From: Arsenophonus sp. aPb
GTDB lineage: Bacteria; Pseudomonadota; Gammaproteobacteria; Enterobacterales; Enterobacteriaceae
Length of the DNA: 64,000 nt
Reading direction: 5' to 3'
Assembly: GCF_029873475.1 (NCBI RefSeq)
Contig: NZ_CP123499.1
Location: 496,001-560,000, forward strand
Under the pieces are notes generated by a model. That model ran no database searches and was not told where the DNA came from. It saw only the letters and a list, made by a program, of their open reading frames with translations. Numbering within the stretch: position 1 is the first letter of the stretch; every line of letters begins with the position of its first letter. Shown piece by piece: positions 52,604-62,448 of this stretch. Made by a program: the position numbers and the translations under genes.

Positions 52604-53251
52604 ATGAGTGATAAAAAAAATTTACCCTTCAAGTTTAGCCAAAATGATGTGGAAATTACGGCTAAGTTCGATCTTTATAATGGTTTTTTTCGTTTTGTAG
52701 AATACCGCTTTCGCCATAAGTTATTTAATGGGGGTTGGAGCAAGGAAATTCGGCGTGAAGTTTTGGAACGGGGCAATGCAGGCGTTATTTTACCCTATGA
52801 TCCTTGTCTTGATAAAGTTGTGTTAGTCGAACAAGTACGGCTTCCAGCGATTGAAACTAGCAAAACACCGTGGTTGTTAGAAGCTATTGCTGGCATGGTA
52901 GAACAAAATGAAAGCTTAGAACAGCTAGTTCGTCGCGAAGCTAAAGAAGAAGCGGGTATTACCATTTTGCGTTGTCATTATGCACTAAGTTATCTTACCA
53001 GCCCAGGTGGCACTACTGAGCGTATTTATGTTCATATCGGTGAAATTAATGCAACAGTAATCAAACCGGGAAGTGTACATGGATTAAGCAGTGAAAATGA
53101 AGATATTCGTGTTCATGTTGTTAGTCGCGAACAAGCTTATCAATGGGTAGAATTAGGGGTAATTGATAATGCGGCTACTGTAATCGCAATACAGTGGTTA
53201 CAATTAAATTATCTTAGGTTGAAAAATAATTGGTTGAATAACTTAAAATAA
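52604..53251 (+). CDS. nudF: ADP-ribose pyrophosphatase NudF
   Basis: 215 residues; E. coli NudF is 209. It hydrolyses ADP-ribose to AMP and ribose 5-phosphate. A perfect Nudix box is present: GMVEQNE, seven residues, then REAKEEAGI (about 104-126), matching GX5EX7REUXEEXGU. It is divergent from tolC, as in E. coli, and is followed by cpdA after 105 bases with no yqiB between. Confidence 0.96.
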   Translation: MSDKKNLPFKFSQNDVEITAKFDLYNGFFRFVEYRFRHKLFNGGWSKEIRREVLERGNAGVILPYDPCLDKVVLVEQVRLPAIETSKTPWLLEAIAGMVEQNESLEQLVRREAKEEAGITILRCHYALSYLTSPGGTTERIYVHIGEINATVIKPGSVHGLSSENEDIRVHVVSREQAYQWVELGVIDNAATVIAIQWLQLNYLRLKNNWLNNLK

Positions 53252-53356
53252 CTACTTATTCATAATATAAAAAAGAAGTGTGTATCAGCCGACAGTTATT
53301 GATAAAGTATTAATGTTAAAATAACGTATAAAGTAGGTAGAAACTAAGGAAAATGC

Positions 53357-54196
53357 TTGGATAGTCTGTTCAAATTTACAACAAAGCAAAAAAGTCTGGT
53401 GAGGATCTTGCAAATTACCGATACTCACCTTTTTGCTAATGTTGATGATACTCTACTTGGTGTCAATACTTTTGCAAGTTTTCATGCAGTGATTGATGCA
53501 ATTTTAGCCCGCGATGAAAATGTTGACCTGGTTGTCGCTACCGGTGATTTGGCCCAAGATCAATCCGCACAAGCCTATCAGCATTTTGCAGAAGGGATCA
53601 AGCGGTTGTCTGCTCCTTGTGTTTGGTTACCGGGCAATCATGATTATCAACCGGCAATGGTAGCTACTTTAGCGAAAGCAGGAATTTTACCCTCTAAACA
53701 AGTGCTAATTAATGATAATTGGCAAATCCTTATGTTGGACAGCCAAATACAAGGGGCTGTACATGGAAAATTATCCAAACAACAGTTGTTGTGGATGAAA
53801 AGCTGTTTTGATGCCTACACGGAGCGTAGTCATTTACTGATGTTACATCATCATCCTTTACCATCGGGTTGTACCTGGCTTGATCAACATTGCTTGCGTA
53901 ATTCTCATATTTTGGCTGACTATTTAAAGCAATATCAACAAATTAAAGCGATCTTATGTGGCCATATTCATCAGGAAATAGATGAATATTGGCAAGGAGT
54001 TCGCATGATGGCAACACCATCAACCTGTATCCAATTTAAACCTCATTGTACTAATTTTACATTAGATAGCATGGCACCGGGCTGGCGTTATCTTAATCTC
54101 TCAAGCAATGATGCCGGTGAAAATGTGTTGAATAGCCAAGTTTTCAGATTGGATAGTGATAAATTTCGCCCAGATTTGGATTCAGGCGGTTATTAA
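53357..54196 (+). CDS. cpdA: 3',5'-cyclic-AMP phosphodiesterase CpdA
   Basis: 279 residues from a TTG start. The TTG is chosen because the N-terminus then aligns with E. coli (MDSLFKF against MESLLTL), AAGGA lies 6 bases upstream, and the nearby ATG at 53353 runs into a stop at once. CpdA hydrolyses cAMP and tunes CRP signalling. All calcineurin-type metal motifs are present: QITDTHLF, ATGDLAQDQS, PGNHDYQ, LHHHPLPSG and CGHIHQE. It ends in a 1-base overlap (TAATG) with yqiA. A rare start codon may hold expression low. Confidence 0.95.
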   Translation: MDSLFKFTTKQKSLVRILQITDTHLFANVDDTLLGVNTFASFHAVIDAILARDENVDLVVATGDLAQDQSAQAYQHFAEGIKRLSAPCVWLPGNHDYQPAMVATLAKAGILPSKQVLINDNWQILMLDSQIQGAVHGKLSKQQLLWMKSCFDAYTERSHLLMLHHHPLPSGCTWLDQHCLRNSHILADYLKQYQQIKAILCGHIHQEIDEYWQGVRMMATPSTCIQFKPHCTNFTLDSMAPGWRYLNLSSNDAGENVLNSQVFRLDSDKFRPDLDSGGY

Positions 54197-54780
54197 TGTC
54201 AAAATTAATTTATATTCATGGTTTTAATAGTTCCCCTTTATCACAGAAAGCAAATAACTTAAAAATTTGGTTACAGCGACAACACCCAGAAGTGCATATG
54301 CTGATACCCCAACTTCCTTGTTATCCGGCAGCAGCAATTGAGTTTTTACAGAATCTCGTAACAGCCCATGCGGGAGAGCCGATTGGGTTGTTAGGTTCTT
54401 CCTTGGGGGGGTATTTTGCTATTTGGTTATCGCAGAAATTTAATTTACCTGCTGTTATTGTCAATCCAGCTGTACGTCCCTTTGATTTGTTTCAACAGTA
54501 TTTAGGTGAGCAAGTCAATCCTTACACAAACGAACGCTACATTTTGCAACCCCATCATTTAAATGAACTACAAAAGATACAAATTAAGGTATTAACAGCG
54601 CCTGATTTAATTTGGTTATTACAACAAACAGGTGATGAAATATTGGACTATCGTCAAGCTGTTACCTATCTTATGGAGTGTAAGCAAACAATAGAGTCAG
54701 GAGGTAACCATGCTTTTGTTGGATTTGACTACTATTTTCCACAAATTATGCGTTTTTTAGCTTTGGCAAAGACAAAATAA
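54196..54780 (+). CDS. yqiA: YqiA esterase (alpha/beta hydrolase)
   Basis: 194 residues; E. coli YqiA is 193. It is an alpha/beta-hydrolase esterase acting on short acyl and CoA esters. The N-terminus has YIHGFNSSPLSQKA, the nucleophile elbow is GSSLGGYF (Ser about 69), and an Asp and final His occur at GDEILDYRQA and GGNHAFVGF. It is translationally coupled to cpdA and lies about 100 bases before parE, matching the E. coli order cpdA-yqiA-parE. Confidence 0.94.
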   Translation: MSKLIYIHGFNSSPLSQKANNLKIWLQRQHPEVHMLIPQLPCYPAAAIEFLQNLVTAHAGEPIGLLGSSLGGYFAIWLSQKFNLPAVIVNPAVRPFDLFQQYLGEQVNPYTNERYILQPHHLNELQKIQIKVLTAPDLIWLLQQTGDEILDYRQAVTYLMECKQTIESGGNHAFVGFDYYFPQIMRFLALAKTK

Positions 54781-54876
54781 GTAAAAAATTATCCAAAATA
54801 GCTGAATGACTGTTATTATCATCAGTATCTCAGCATTTATTTGCCTAATTAATCGTCAATTACCGCAGAAAATAAT

Positions 54877-56772
54877 ATGACTCAATCTAATTATAATGCA
54901 GAGGCAATCGAGGTCCTCAGTGGTTTAGAACCTGTACGTCGTCGGCCAGGAATGTACACTGATACCTCTCGACCAAATCACCTGGCTCAGGAAGTCATTG
55001 ATAATAGTGTCGATGAGGCGCTTGCCGGTTATGCTAAACGTATCGATGTCATCCTGTATGAAGATCAGTCGCTGGAAGTGATTGATGATGGCCGAGGTAT
55101 GCCTGTTGATATTCATCCCGAAAAGAAAGTACCTGCTGTAGAGCTGATTTTGGGGCAGTTACATGCCGGGGGAAAATTTTCTAATAAAAATTATCAATTT
55201 TCTGGCGGACTACATGGTGTTGGTATTTCCGTAGTGAATGCGTTATCAAAACGTATTGAAGTAACCGTCAGTCGTGATAGCCAAATATACCGAATTGCTT
55301 TTGAAAATGGTGAAAAAGTCCAGGAACTTGAGGTAATTGGTAGTTGCGCTAAACGGACAACCGGTACTGGTGTGCGTTTTTGGCCAGATAGCCACTTTTT
55401 TGACAACCCACGTTTTTCTATTTCGCGTTTAGTGCATGTATTAAAAGCTAAAGCTGTGCTATGTCCTGGTGTTGAAATCATCTTTAAGGATAAAATAAAT
55501 AATACTGAGCAGACATGGCGTTATAACGATGGCTTGACCGACTACCTAATGGAGGCAGTGAACGGTTTAGTTACTTTACCGGAAAAAGCGTTTGTTGGTA
55601 ATTTTGCCGGCCAATTAGAAATGGTCGATTGGGCATTGCTTTGGTTACCAGAGGGTGGGGAACTATTAACCGAGAGTTATGTTAACCTTATTCCAACTGC
55701 ACAGGGTGGTACCCATGTTAATGGATTACGTCAAGGTTTACTGGATGCGATGAGAGAGTTTTGTGAATACCGTAATTTACTTCCTCGCGGTGTGAAATTG
55801 ACTGGTGATGATATTTGGGAACGCTGTGCTTATGTCCTATCAGTTAAAATGCAAGATCCACAATTTGCCGGCCAGACTAAAGAACGTCTTTCTTCTCGCC
55901 AGAGCGCTGCCTTTGTTTCCGGCGTAGTAAAAGATGCTTTTAGTTTGTGGTTAAACCAAAATGTTCAAGAAGCTGAGCAATTAGCGGAGCTCACCATCTC
56001 TAGTGCGCAAAGGCGTCTACGCGCAGCGAAGAAAGTTGTGCGTAAAAAACTGACCAGTGGGCCTGCGTTACCCGGTAAATTAGCAGATTGTACTTCTCAA
56101 GATCTTAATTTCACTGAGCTATTTTTAGTTGAGGGTGATTCAGCCGGGGGATCGGCTAAGCAAGCTCGTGATCGTGAATATCAGGCGATTATGCCGTTAA
56201 GAGGGAAAATACTGAATACTTGGGAAGTTTCTTCCGATGAGGTTTTAGCTTCACAGGAAGTCCATGATATCTCAGTGGCTATTGGTATTGATCCAGACAG
56301 CAATGATCTTAGCCAGCTCCGTTACGGTAAAATTTGTGTTCTTGCCGATGCAGATTCCGATGGGTTGCATATTGCAACATTACTCTGCGCACTTTTTGTT
56401 CGTCACTTTCCCGCTTTAGTCAAAGCAGGACATATTTATATTGCTATGCCACCTTTATACCGTATTGATTTAGGTAAAGAAGTCTATTATGCCCTTGATG
56501 AAGGCGAAAAAGCGGCTGTTCTCGATAGGCTCAGCTATAAGCGCGGCAAACCGAATGTCCAGCGGTTTAAAGGGTTAGGCGAAATGAATCCGACTCAATT
56601 ACGTGAAACCACACTTGATCCTAATACACGCCGCTTAGTTCAACTCATTATTAATGATGATAATTATCAAGAAACACTCGCGATGATGGATATGTTATTG
56701 GCGAAAAAACGGGCAGAAGATCGTCGAAATTGGTTACAAAATAAAGGCGATGCGATAGAAATTGAAGTGTAA
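54877..56772 (+). CDS. parE: DNA topoisomerase IV subunit B ParE
   Basis: 631 residues; E. coli ParE is 630. It supplies the ATPase for chromosome decatenation. The GHKL ATP-binding domain has VIDNSVDEALAGY, IDDGRGMPVDIHP and GGLHGVGISVVNAL. The transducer domain precedes the TOPRIM domain with LVEGDSAGGSAKQ and DADSDGLHIATLL. It is complete and ends 36 bases before parC, forming a parE-parC operon. Confidence 0.98.
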   Translation: MTQSNYNAEAIEVLSGLEPVRRRPGMYTDTSRPNHLAQEVIDNSVDEALAGYAKRIDVILYEDQSLEVIDDGRGMPVDIHPEKKVPAVELILGQLHAGGKFSNKNYQFSGGLHGVGISVVNALSKRIEVTVSRDSQIYRIAFENGEKVQELEVIGSCAKRTTGTGVRFWPDSHFFDNPRFSISRLVHVLKAKAVLCPGVEIIFKDKINNTEQTWRYNDGLTDYLMEAVNGLVTLPEKAFVGNFAGQLEMVDWALLWLPEGGELLTESYVNLIPTAQGGTHVNGLRQGLLDAMREFCEYRNLLPRGVKLTGDDIWERCAYVLSVKMQDPQFAGQTKERLSSRQSAAFVSGVVKDAFSLWLNQNVQEAEQLAELTISSAQRRLRAAKKVVRKKLTSGPALPGKLADCTSQDLNFTELFLVEGDSAGGSAKQARDREYQAIMPLRGKILNTWEVSSDEVLASQEVHDISVAIGIDPDSNDLSQLRYGKICVLADADSDGLHIATLLCALFVRHFPALVKAGHIYIAMPPLYRIDLGKEVYYALDEGEKAAVLDRLSYKRGKPNVQRFKGLGEMNPTQLRETTLDPNTRRLVQLIINDDNYQETLAMMDMLLAKKRAEDRRNWLQNKGDAIEIEV

Positions 56773-56808
56773 TCGACACTGTTAACCAAAGACTAAGGAA
56801 TCAAATGA

Positions 56809-59064
56809 ATGAGTGAGATAACTCACGATGGTGTAGAACAGCAACCACTTTATACCTTTACCGAAAATGCCTATCTCAATTATTCCATGTACGTCATCAT
56901 GGACAGAGCATTGCCATTTATTGGCGATGGGTTAAAACCTGTTCAACGCCGAATTGTTTATGCCATGTCTGAGCTTGGTTTGAACAATGCGGCTAAATAC
57001 AAAAAATCAGCACGTACAGTCGGTGATGTATTGGGGAAATATCATCCACATGGTGATAGCGCTTGTTATGAAGCTATGGTGTTGATGGCACAACCGTTTT
57101 CCTATCGTTATCCATTAGTTGATGGACAGGGAAACTGGGGAGCACCGGATGATCCTAAATCCTTTGCTGCTATGCGTTACACTGAATCAAGATTGTCAAA
57201 ATATGCTGAAACGCTACTCAGTGAATTAGGATTAGGAACGGTAGCCTGGACGCCTAACTTTGATGGAACATTAACTGAACCCAAAACACTACCGGCAAGA
57301 TTACCCAATATTCTGTTAAATGGTACGACTGGGATTGCGGTTGGTATGGCAACCGATATTCCACCGCATAATGCGCATGAGGTAGCAAGCGCATTAGTTG
57401 CTTTACTGGAAAATCCAAAAGCCGATCTTAACATGTTGATGGACTTTATTCCTGCGCCTGATTATCCAACAGAAGCAGAAATTATTTCATCAAAAGAAGA
57501 TATTCAAAAAATTTACCAAACAGGCCGTGGTTCTATTCGGTTACGCGCTGTTTGGGAAATAGATGATGGTCATGCTGTTATTACTGCCCTGCCTCATCAG
57601 GTTTCAGGTGCTAAAGTGTTAGAGCAGATTGCCTCACAAATGCGCGCCAAAAAATTACCGATGGTAGAAGATCTTCGTGATGAGTCAGATCATGAAAACC
57701 CGACACGTTTAGTGATTGTACCAAGAAGTAATCGGATTGATTTAGAACAAGTGATGACCCATCTATTTGCTACGACGGATCTAGAAAGAAGCTATCGGGT
57801 CAATTTGAATATGATTGGCTTGGATAATCGTCCAGCAGTTAAAGGACTGGTTGAAATTTTAAATGAATGGTTATTATTTCGACGGGAAACCGTACGTAAC
57901 CGCTTAAATCATCGTTTAGAAAAAGTATTAAAACGCTTACATATCCTTGAGGGTTTATTAATAGCTTATCTGAATATAGATGAGGTTATTCATATTATCC
58001 GTAATGAAGATGAGCCTAAAGCCGTATTGGTGGCTCGTTTTGCTCTTTCAGAAACCCAGGCTGAATCTATCCTGGAATTGAAATTGCGTCATTTGGCTAA
58101 ACTAGAGGAGTTTAAATTACGTGGCGAGCAGGATGAGTTAGCGAAAGAGCGTGATCAACTACAAGCTATTTTGGCTTCTGAGCGTCGTTTAAACACCTTA
58201 ATCAAGAAAGAAATTGAAACGGATGCACAGACTTATGGTGATGATAGGCGCTCACCGCTTAAGGAGCGTATTGAAGCAAAAGCCATGAATGAGCATGATA
58301 TTTTGCCTTCAGAGCCGGTTACTATTGTCCTTTCTGTTATGGGATGGGTGAGAAGCGCAAAAGGTCATGATATTGATCCGACTAATCTTAATTATAAAGC
58401 GGGAGATGGTTTCCGTAGTGCAGCAAGAGGTAAAACTAATCAACCGGTTGTCTTTCTTGATAGCACGGGGCGTAGTTATTCACTCGATCCGCTTGATCTT
58501 CCTTCTGCAAGAGGGCAGGGAGAACCCCTTACCGGCAAATTGGCGTTACCGCTTGGTGCAACGATTGAACATGTATTGACCGCCGCTGAAGAGCAAAAAT
58601 ATTTGTTGGCATCGGATGCGGGTTATGGATTTATCTGCACCTTTAGTGATTTAGTGGCAAAAAATAAAGCAGGTAAGGCATTAATTACCTTACCGAATAA
58701 TGCTAAGGTACTGGCACCATTAGAAGTCAATAATGAACAGCAAGATTTATTATTGGCAATTACTAAAGCGGGCAGAATGCTGATATTTCCTGTTAGTGAT
58801 CTCCCTCAGCTTTCTAAAGGAAAAGGTAATAAAATTATTAATATTTCAGCGGCTCAATCAGCCAGCGGAGATGATTTACTAGTTTGGTTAATGTTTTTGC
58901 AGCCTCAGTCTTCAATTACGCTCTATTTTGGCAAACGAAAACTGAAATTAAATCCAGAAGATTTGCAAAAATATCGTGCTGAACGAGGTCGTAAAGGTTC
59001 TGCATTACCTCGTGGATTACAGAGTATTGAGCGTATAGAAGTAACTCCTCCTAGTAATGGCTAA
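56809..59064 (+). CDS. parC: DNA topoisomerase IV subunit A ParC
   Basis: 751 residues; E. coli ParC is 752. It carries the DNA-cleaving active site of topoisomerase IV. The catalytic Tyr is in AAMRYTESRLSKYAE (about 124). The quinolone-resistance region HPHGDSACYEAM has the wild-type Ser84 and Glu88 (E. coli Ser80 and Glu84), so no common resistance change is present. The C-terminal beta-pinwheel is complete. It is the second gene of the pair with parE. Confidence 0.98.
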   Translation: MSEITHDGVEQQPLYTFTENAYLNYSMYVIMDRALPFIGDGLKPVQRRIVYAMSELGLNNAAKYKKSARTVGDVLGKYHPHGDSACYEAMVLMAQPFSYRYPLVDGQGNWGAPDDPKSFAAMRYTESRLSKYAETLLSELGLGTVAWTPNFDGTLTEPKTLPARLPNILLNGTTGIAVGMATDIPPHNAHEVASALVALLENPKADLNMLMDFIPAPDYPTEAEIISSKEDIQKIYQTGRGSIRLRAVWEIDDGHAVITALPHQVSGAKVLEQIASQMRAKKLPMVEDLRDESDHENPTRLVIVPRSNRIDLEQVMTHLFATTDLERSYRVNLNMIGLDNRPAVKGLVEILNEWLLFRRETVRNRLNHRLEKVLKRLHILEGLLIAYLNIDEVIHIIRNEDEPKAVLVARFALSETQAESILELKLRHLAKLEEFKLRGEQDELAKERDQLQAILASERRLNTLIKKEIETDAQTYGDDRRSPLKERIEAKAMNEHDILPSEPVTIVLSVMGWVRSAKGHDIDPTNLNYKAGDGFRSAARGKTNQPVVFLDSTGRSYSLDPLDLPSARGQGEPLTGKLALPLGATIEHVLTAAEEQKYLLASDAGYGFICTFSDLVAKNKAGKALITLPNNAKVLAPLEVNNEQQDLLLAITKAGRMLIFPVSDLPQLSKGKGNKIINISAAQSASGDDLLVWLMFLQPQSSITLYFGKRKLKLNPEDLQKYRAERGRKGSALPRGLQSIERIEVTPPSNG

Positions 59065-59115
59065 TCTTCGATTGTTTTTATAGGTGTGTGAAGTAACTTA
59101 TTACTTGAGGTAAAT

Positions 59116-59850
59116 ATGTTAGCTATTGTTCGTATCATTATTGTGATCCTTTTTACGATATTGGTTTGCGTGTTAGGTTGTTTTTATTGCTTATTAAATC
59201 CAAGAAATCCAAGCCATGTTATGCGCTTTGGCCGGCTGTTTGGTAAATTATCTTATGTTTTTGGTATTACTATTATTAGTCGAGTGCCTGCTGAAGCTAA
59301 AGATTACGGTCCCAGTATCTATATCGGCAATCATCAAAATAACTATGATATGGTGACGATGTCAAATGCAGTACAGCCAAATACCGTTACTGTTGGAAAA
59401 AAGAGTTTAGTATTTATCCCTTTTTTCGGTCCGCTATATTGGTTGGCTGGTAACATTCTCATTGATAGGGCTAACCGAACTAAAGCGCACAATACTATTT
59501 CACAGGTTGTTCAACAGATCAAAAAAAGAAAAATTTCGGTTTGGATGTTTCCTGAAGGAACTCGTAGTCGTGGTCGAGGGTTATTGCCATTTAAAACCGG
59601 TGCATTTTATGCCGCAATTGCAGCGGGTGTTCCGATAGTACCGGTCTGTTTATCGGCAACAGAAGGGCGTATTAAACTAAATCGTTGGAATAATGGAGTA
59701 GTGATTGTCGAAATGTTACCGCCTATTGACACAACAAAGTATAATCGGGAAAACGTGCGTGAATTGGCAGATTATTGCCATGATTTATTTAAAGCTAAAA
59801 TTGCAGAATTAAATAAAGAAGTAGCAGAAATAGAGCAAAAAATGAAATAA
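59116..59850 (+). CDS. plsC: 1-acyl-sn-glycerol-3-phosphate acyltransferase PlsC
   Basis: 244 residues; E. coli PlsC is 245. It makes phosphatidic acid from lysophosphatidate at the inner membrane, the step after PlsY. An N-terminal membrane segment (about 2-26) is followed by the HX4D motif (GNHQNNYDM), FPEGTRSRGRGL and a final conserved proline (VPIVPVCLSA). TTGAGG lies upstream. It follows parC and precedes ftsP, as in E. coli. Confidence 0.97.
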   Translation: MLAIVRIIIVILFTILVCVLGCFYCLLNPRNPSHVMRFGRLFGKLSYVFGITIISRVPAEAKDYGPSIYIGNHQNNYDMVTMSNAVQPNTVTVGKKSLVFIPFFGPLYWLAGNILIDRANRTKAHNTISQVVQQIKKRKISVWMFPEGTRSRGRGLLPFKTGAFYAAIAAGVPIVPVCLSATEGRIKLNRWNNGVVIVEMLPPIDTTKYNRENVRELADYCHDLFKAKIAELNKEVAEIEQKMK

Positions 59851-60059
59851 AATTGAAGTTCATTTTTCAAGTAAATTAGTTTCTAAATTGTAATATTTAA
59901 CAATATATTAATATTTGGCGTTGTAGCAATCTATCGTCTTAATTGAATAGAGTTATCAAATAATTGTGATAACACAATTACATACGGATAGTAAAATAAG
60001 GATCTTTCCTTGATGAACAATGAATGGCGCTAGCTTATTAATGATTTTGTGGAGAGGCT

Positions 60060-61475
60060 ATGTCACTAAGTCGGCGTCAATTTCTTAAGCTATCAAGTAT
60101 AGCGATGAGTGTTTCTATGCTTCCTGCTGCGGCTAGAGCAGAAAAAAATGCAGGATACCCATTATTACCAATCCCGCCTTTATTAGAATCTCATTTTGGT
60201 CAACCGCTGTTTCTAACGTTGAAAAAATCTTATTGGTCTTTTGATGGTAGCCATCGCACTATGACGATTGGTTGCAATGGTTATTATTTGGGGCCAACCA
60301 TTCGAGTAGAAACGGGTAGCGATTTGAAATTGGTATATAGTAATCGACTTTCTGAAGAAGTTGCTATGACAGTAAGTGGGTTACAAGTTCCAGGTACTCA
60401 AATTGGTGGGGCAGCCCGATTAATGTCACCCAATGTTGATTGGTCGCCGGTATTGCCAATCCGTCAACCGGCAGCGACCTGTTGGTATCATGCTAATACA
60501 CCTGGCAAAATGGCAAGACAAATTCATGATGGCTTGTTTGGCATGTGGATTGTGTCAGATAAAACCAGTAAGAATTTAAATATCCCTAATCATTACGGTG
60601 TTGATGATTTTCCTATTATTATACAAGATAAACGGTTAGATAGTTTTGGAAAGCCACACTATAAAGCGACAGCGGAAGGTTTTTTAGGTGATACCTTATT
60701 AGTTAATGGTGTACAAGAACCGTATATTAAAGTTGCTCGCGGCTGGATCCGCTTACGGTTACTTAATGCATCAAATTCAAGGCGCTATATATTGGAAATC
60801 AGTGATAAGAGGCCATTTTATCTGATAGGCAGCGATCAAGGGCTACTACCTGCTCCTATGAGTATCGAAAGATTACCCATGGCGCCTGGCGAGCGTAGAG
60901 AAGTGTTAATTGATATGTCCAAAACAGAGTTATTGACAATAACGGCCGGAAGAGCGGCAGGTATTATGGATCGTATTAAAGGACTATTTGAACCGTCAAC
61001 TTTATTAAATTCGACCAAAGTTTTAACCATCTGTTCTTCAGGGTTATTATCATTAGTAACTGATCATTTACCAGAGACACTGGTTAATGATACTAGCCAA
61101 ATCACGTCGACTATTCGTAATCGTGAAGTGACCCTTAGCAAACCTTTTGGCATTAATGGTATGATGCGGGATGTAAATCGTATTGACTTAATCACTCAGC
61201 AGGGAGCATGGGAACGCTGGATAGTAAAAGCACATGAGCCTCAAGCATTTCATATTGAAGGTGTTCGTTTCAAAGTTATTAATCATAATGGTGTTGTACC
61301 AGGCCCAGAGGATTATGGCTGGAAAGATACAGTTTGGATAAATGGATACAGTGAATTATTAGTTAATATGCTACAGCCGTCTTATGATCATTTTCCTTTT
61401 TTGTATTTTAGTCAAAATTTAGAGAAAGCGGATAAAGGCTCAGCTGCGCAGATGGTGATCAACCCATCAGCTTAA
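60060..61475 (+). CDS. ftsP: Cell division protein FtsP (SufI), Tat-exported
   Basis: 471 residues; E. coli FtsP is 470. The N-terminus is a twin-arginine signal (SRRQFLKL, with a hydrophobic stretch ending AAARAEK), so it is exported folded to the periplasm. It has the multicopper-oxidase fold but is known not to bind copper, and it stabilises the divisome under stress. Typical stretches include IHDGLFGMWIV and LRLLNASNSRRYILEI. GGAG precedes the ATG. It is followed by folA, a junction not found in E. coli. Confidence 0.94.
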   Translation: MSLSRRQFLKLSSIAMSVSMLPAAARAEKNAGYPLLPIPPLLESHFGQPLFLTLKKSYWSFDGSHRTMTIGCNGYYLGPTIRVETGSDLKLVYSNRLSEEVAMTVSGLQVPGTQIGGAARLMSPNVDWSPVLPIRQPAATCWYHANTPGKMARQIHDGLFGMWIVSDKTSKNLNIPNHYGVDDFPIIIQDKRLDSFGKPHYKATAEGFLGDTLLVNGVQEPYIKVARGWIRLRLLNASNSRRYILEISDKRPFYLIGSDQGLLPAPMSIERLPMAPGERREVLIDMSKTELLTITAGRAAGIMDRIKGLFEPSTLLNSTKVLTICSSGLLSLVTDHLPETLVNDTSQITSTIRNREVTLSKPFGINGMMRDVNRIDLITQQGAWERWIVKAHEPQAFHIEGVRFKVINHNGVVPGPEDYGWKDTVWINGYSELLVNMLQPSYDHFPFLYFSQNLEKADKGSAAQMVINPSA

Positions 61476-61695
61476 TTTATTTCTATAATATAGAATATTT
61501 TTGTAGCTGATTAATAAAAAAGTAATTGTATTATTTTATGTTTTTATTATTTCGATTGTTATTTATTATTTAAAATTATCTATATAATAGTAATTAATCA
61601 TTTGATAATTTTTATAAAAATGTAGATTTATCGAAGAGTGATTGGATTTATTAAATGTAAAATCCAATTTTCTATTATGCCAATATGGTGACCTA

Positions 61696-62184
61696 ATGAA
61701 TATTAGTTTAATCGCAGCAATGGCGGCGGATCAGGTGATTGGTTTGGAAAATAACATGCCATGGGTGTTATCCGGTGATTTAGCCTGGTTTAAGCGTAAT
61801 ACGTTAAATAAGCCAGTTATAATGGGACGTATAACTTACGAAGCGATAGGTAAACCTTTACCTCAACGTTTGAATATTATTCTTAGTCAAACACATTCGA
61901 GTAATGATAAAGGCGTTGTTTGGGTTAACTCAGTTGATGAGGCACTAGCCGCAGCTGGAGAAGCAGACGAAATAATGATTATAGGTGGGGGAAAAATTTA
62001 TGAATTATTCTTACCTCAGGCAAATCGTCTTTATTTAACGCATGTAGATGCGGAAGTGATTGGTGATACCTATTTTCCTGTTTATGAGCCTGATGAGTGG
62101 GATTCAGTATTTACTGAATACCATGAAGCAGATGAAAAAAATTCTCATAATTATTGTTTTGAGATATTAGAACGTCGCTCATAA
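61696..62184 (+). CDS. folA: Dihydrofolate reductase FolA
   Basis: 162 residues from the ATG at 61696 (MNISLIAAMAADQVIG, aligning with E. coli MISLIAALAVDRVIG); GGTGA lies just upstream, and the ORF's 18 earlier residues are not used. It reduces dihydrofolate to tetrahydrofolate and is the trimethoprim target. The catalytic acid is Asp28 (MPWVLSGDLAWFKRNT). The NADPH-binding stretches VIMGRITYEAIG and MIIGGGKIYE are present. It has its own terminator and is convergent with apaH. Confidence 0.97.
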   Translation: MNISLIAAMAADQVIGLENNMPWVLSGDLAWFKRNTLNKPVIMGRITYEAIGKPLPQRLNIILSQTHSSNDKGVVWVNSVDEALAAAGEADEIMIIGGGKIYELFLPQANRLYLTHVDAEVIGDTYFPVYEPDEWDSVFTEYHEADEKNSHNYCFEILERRS

Positions 62185-62211
62185 AGCTAAGTGAAACTAC
62201 TAATGGTAATA

Positions 62212-62242
62212 AAAAAATCGAAGGCTAATACTTCGGTTTTTT
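62212..62242 (+). terminator. folA terminator
   Basis: Stem AAAAAATCGAAG and CTTCGGTTTTTT with loop GCTAATA, ending in a T-run; it begins 28 bases after the folA stop. The A-rich 5' side means it could also serve the opposite strand. The rest of the 264-base gap to apaH is AT-rich and featureless. Confidence 0.8.
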
Positions 62243-62448
62243 ATTATTAATTTGAATTAGGTGATGTTAAATATATAAATAAAAATTAAATTTGTATTAT
62301 TAATTAAATAATTTAAGTCAAATAATTATAAATACTGATTTATTTAAATAGGCTTATAACCATTATTTTAGTAATATTAAAACAAAATTAATTAGTTTAT
62401 TACTTAGTTATTCTATTATCTGCTGTTTGGCAGCAAGTATAGTGTTAG

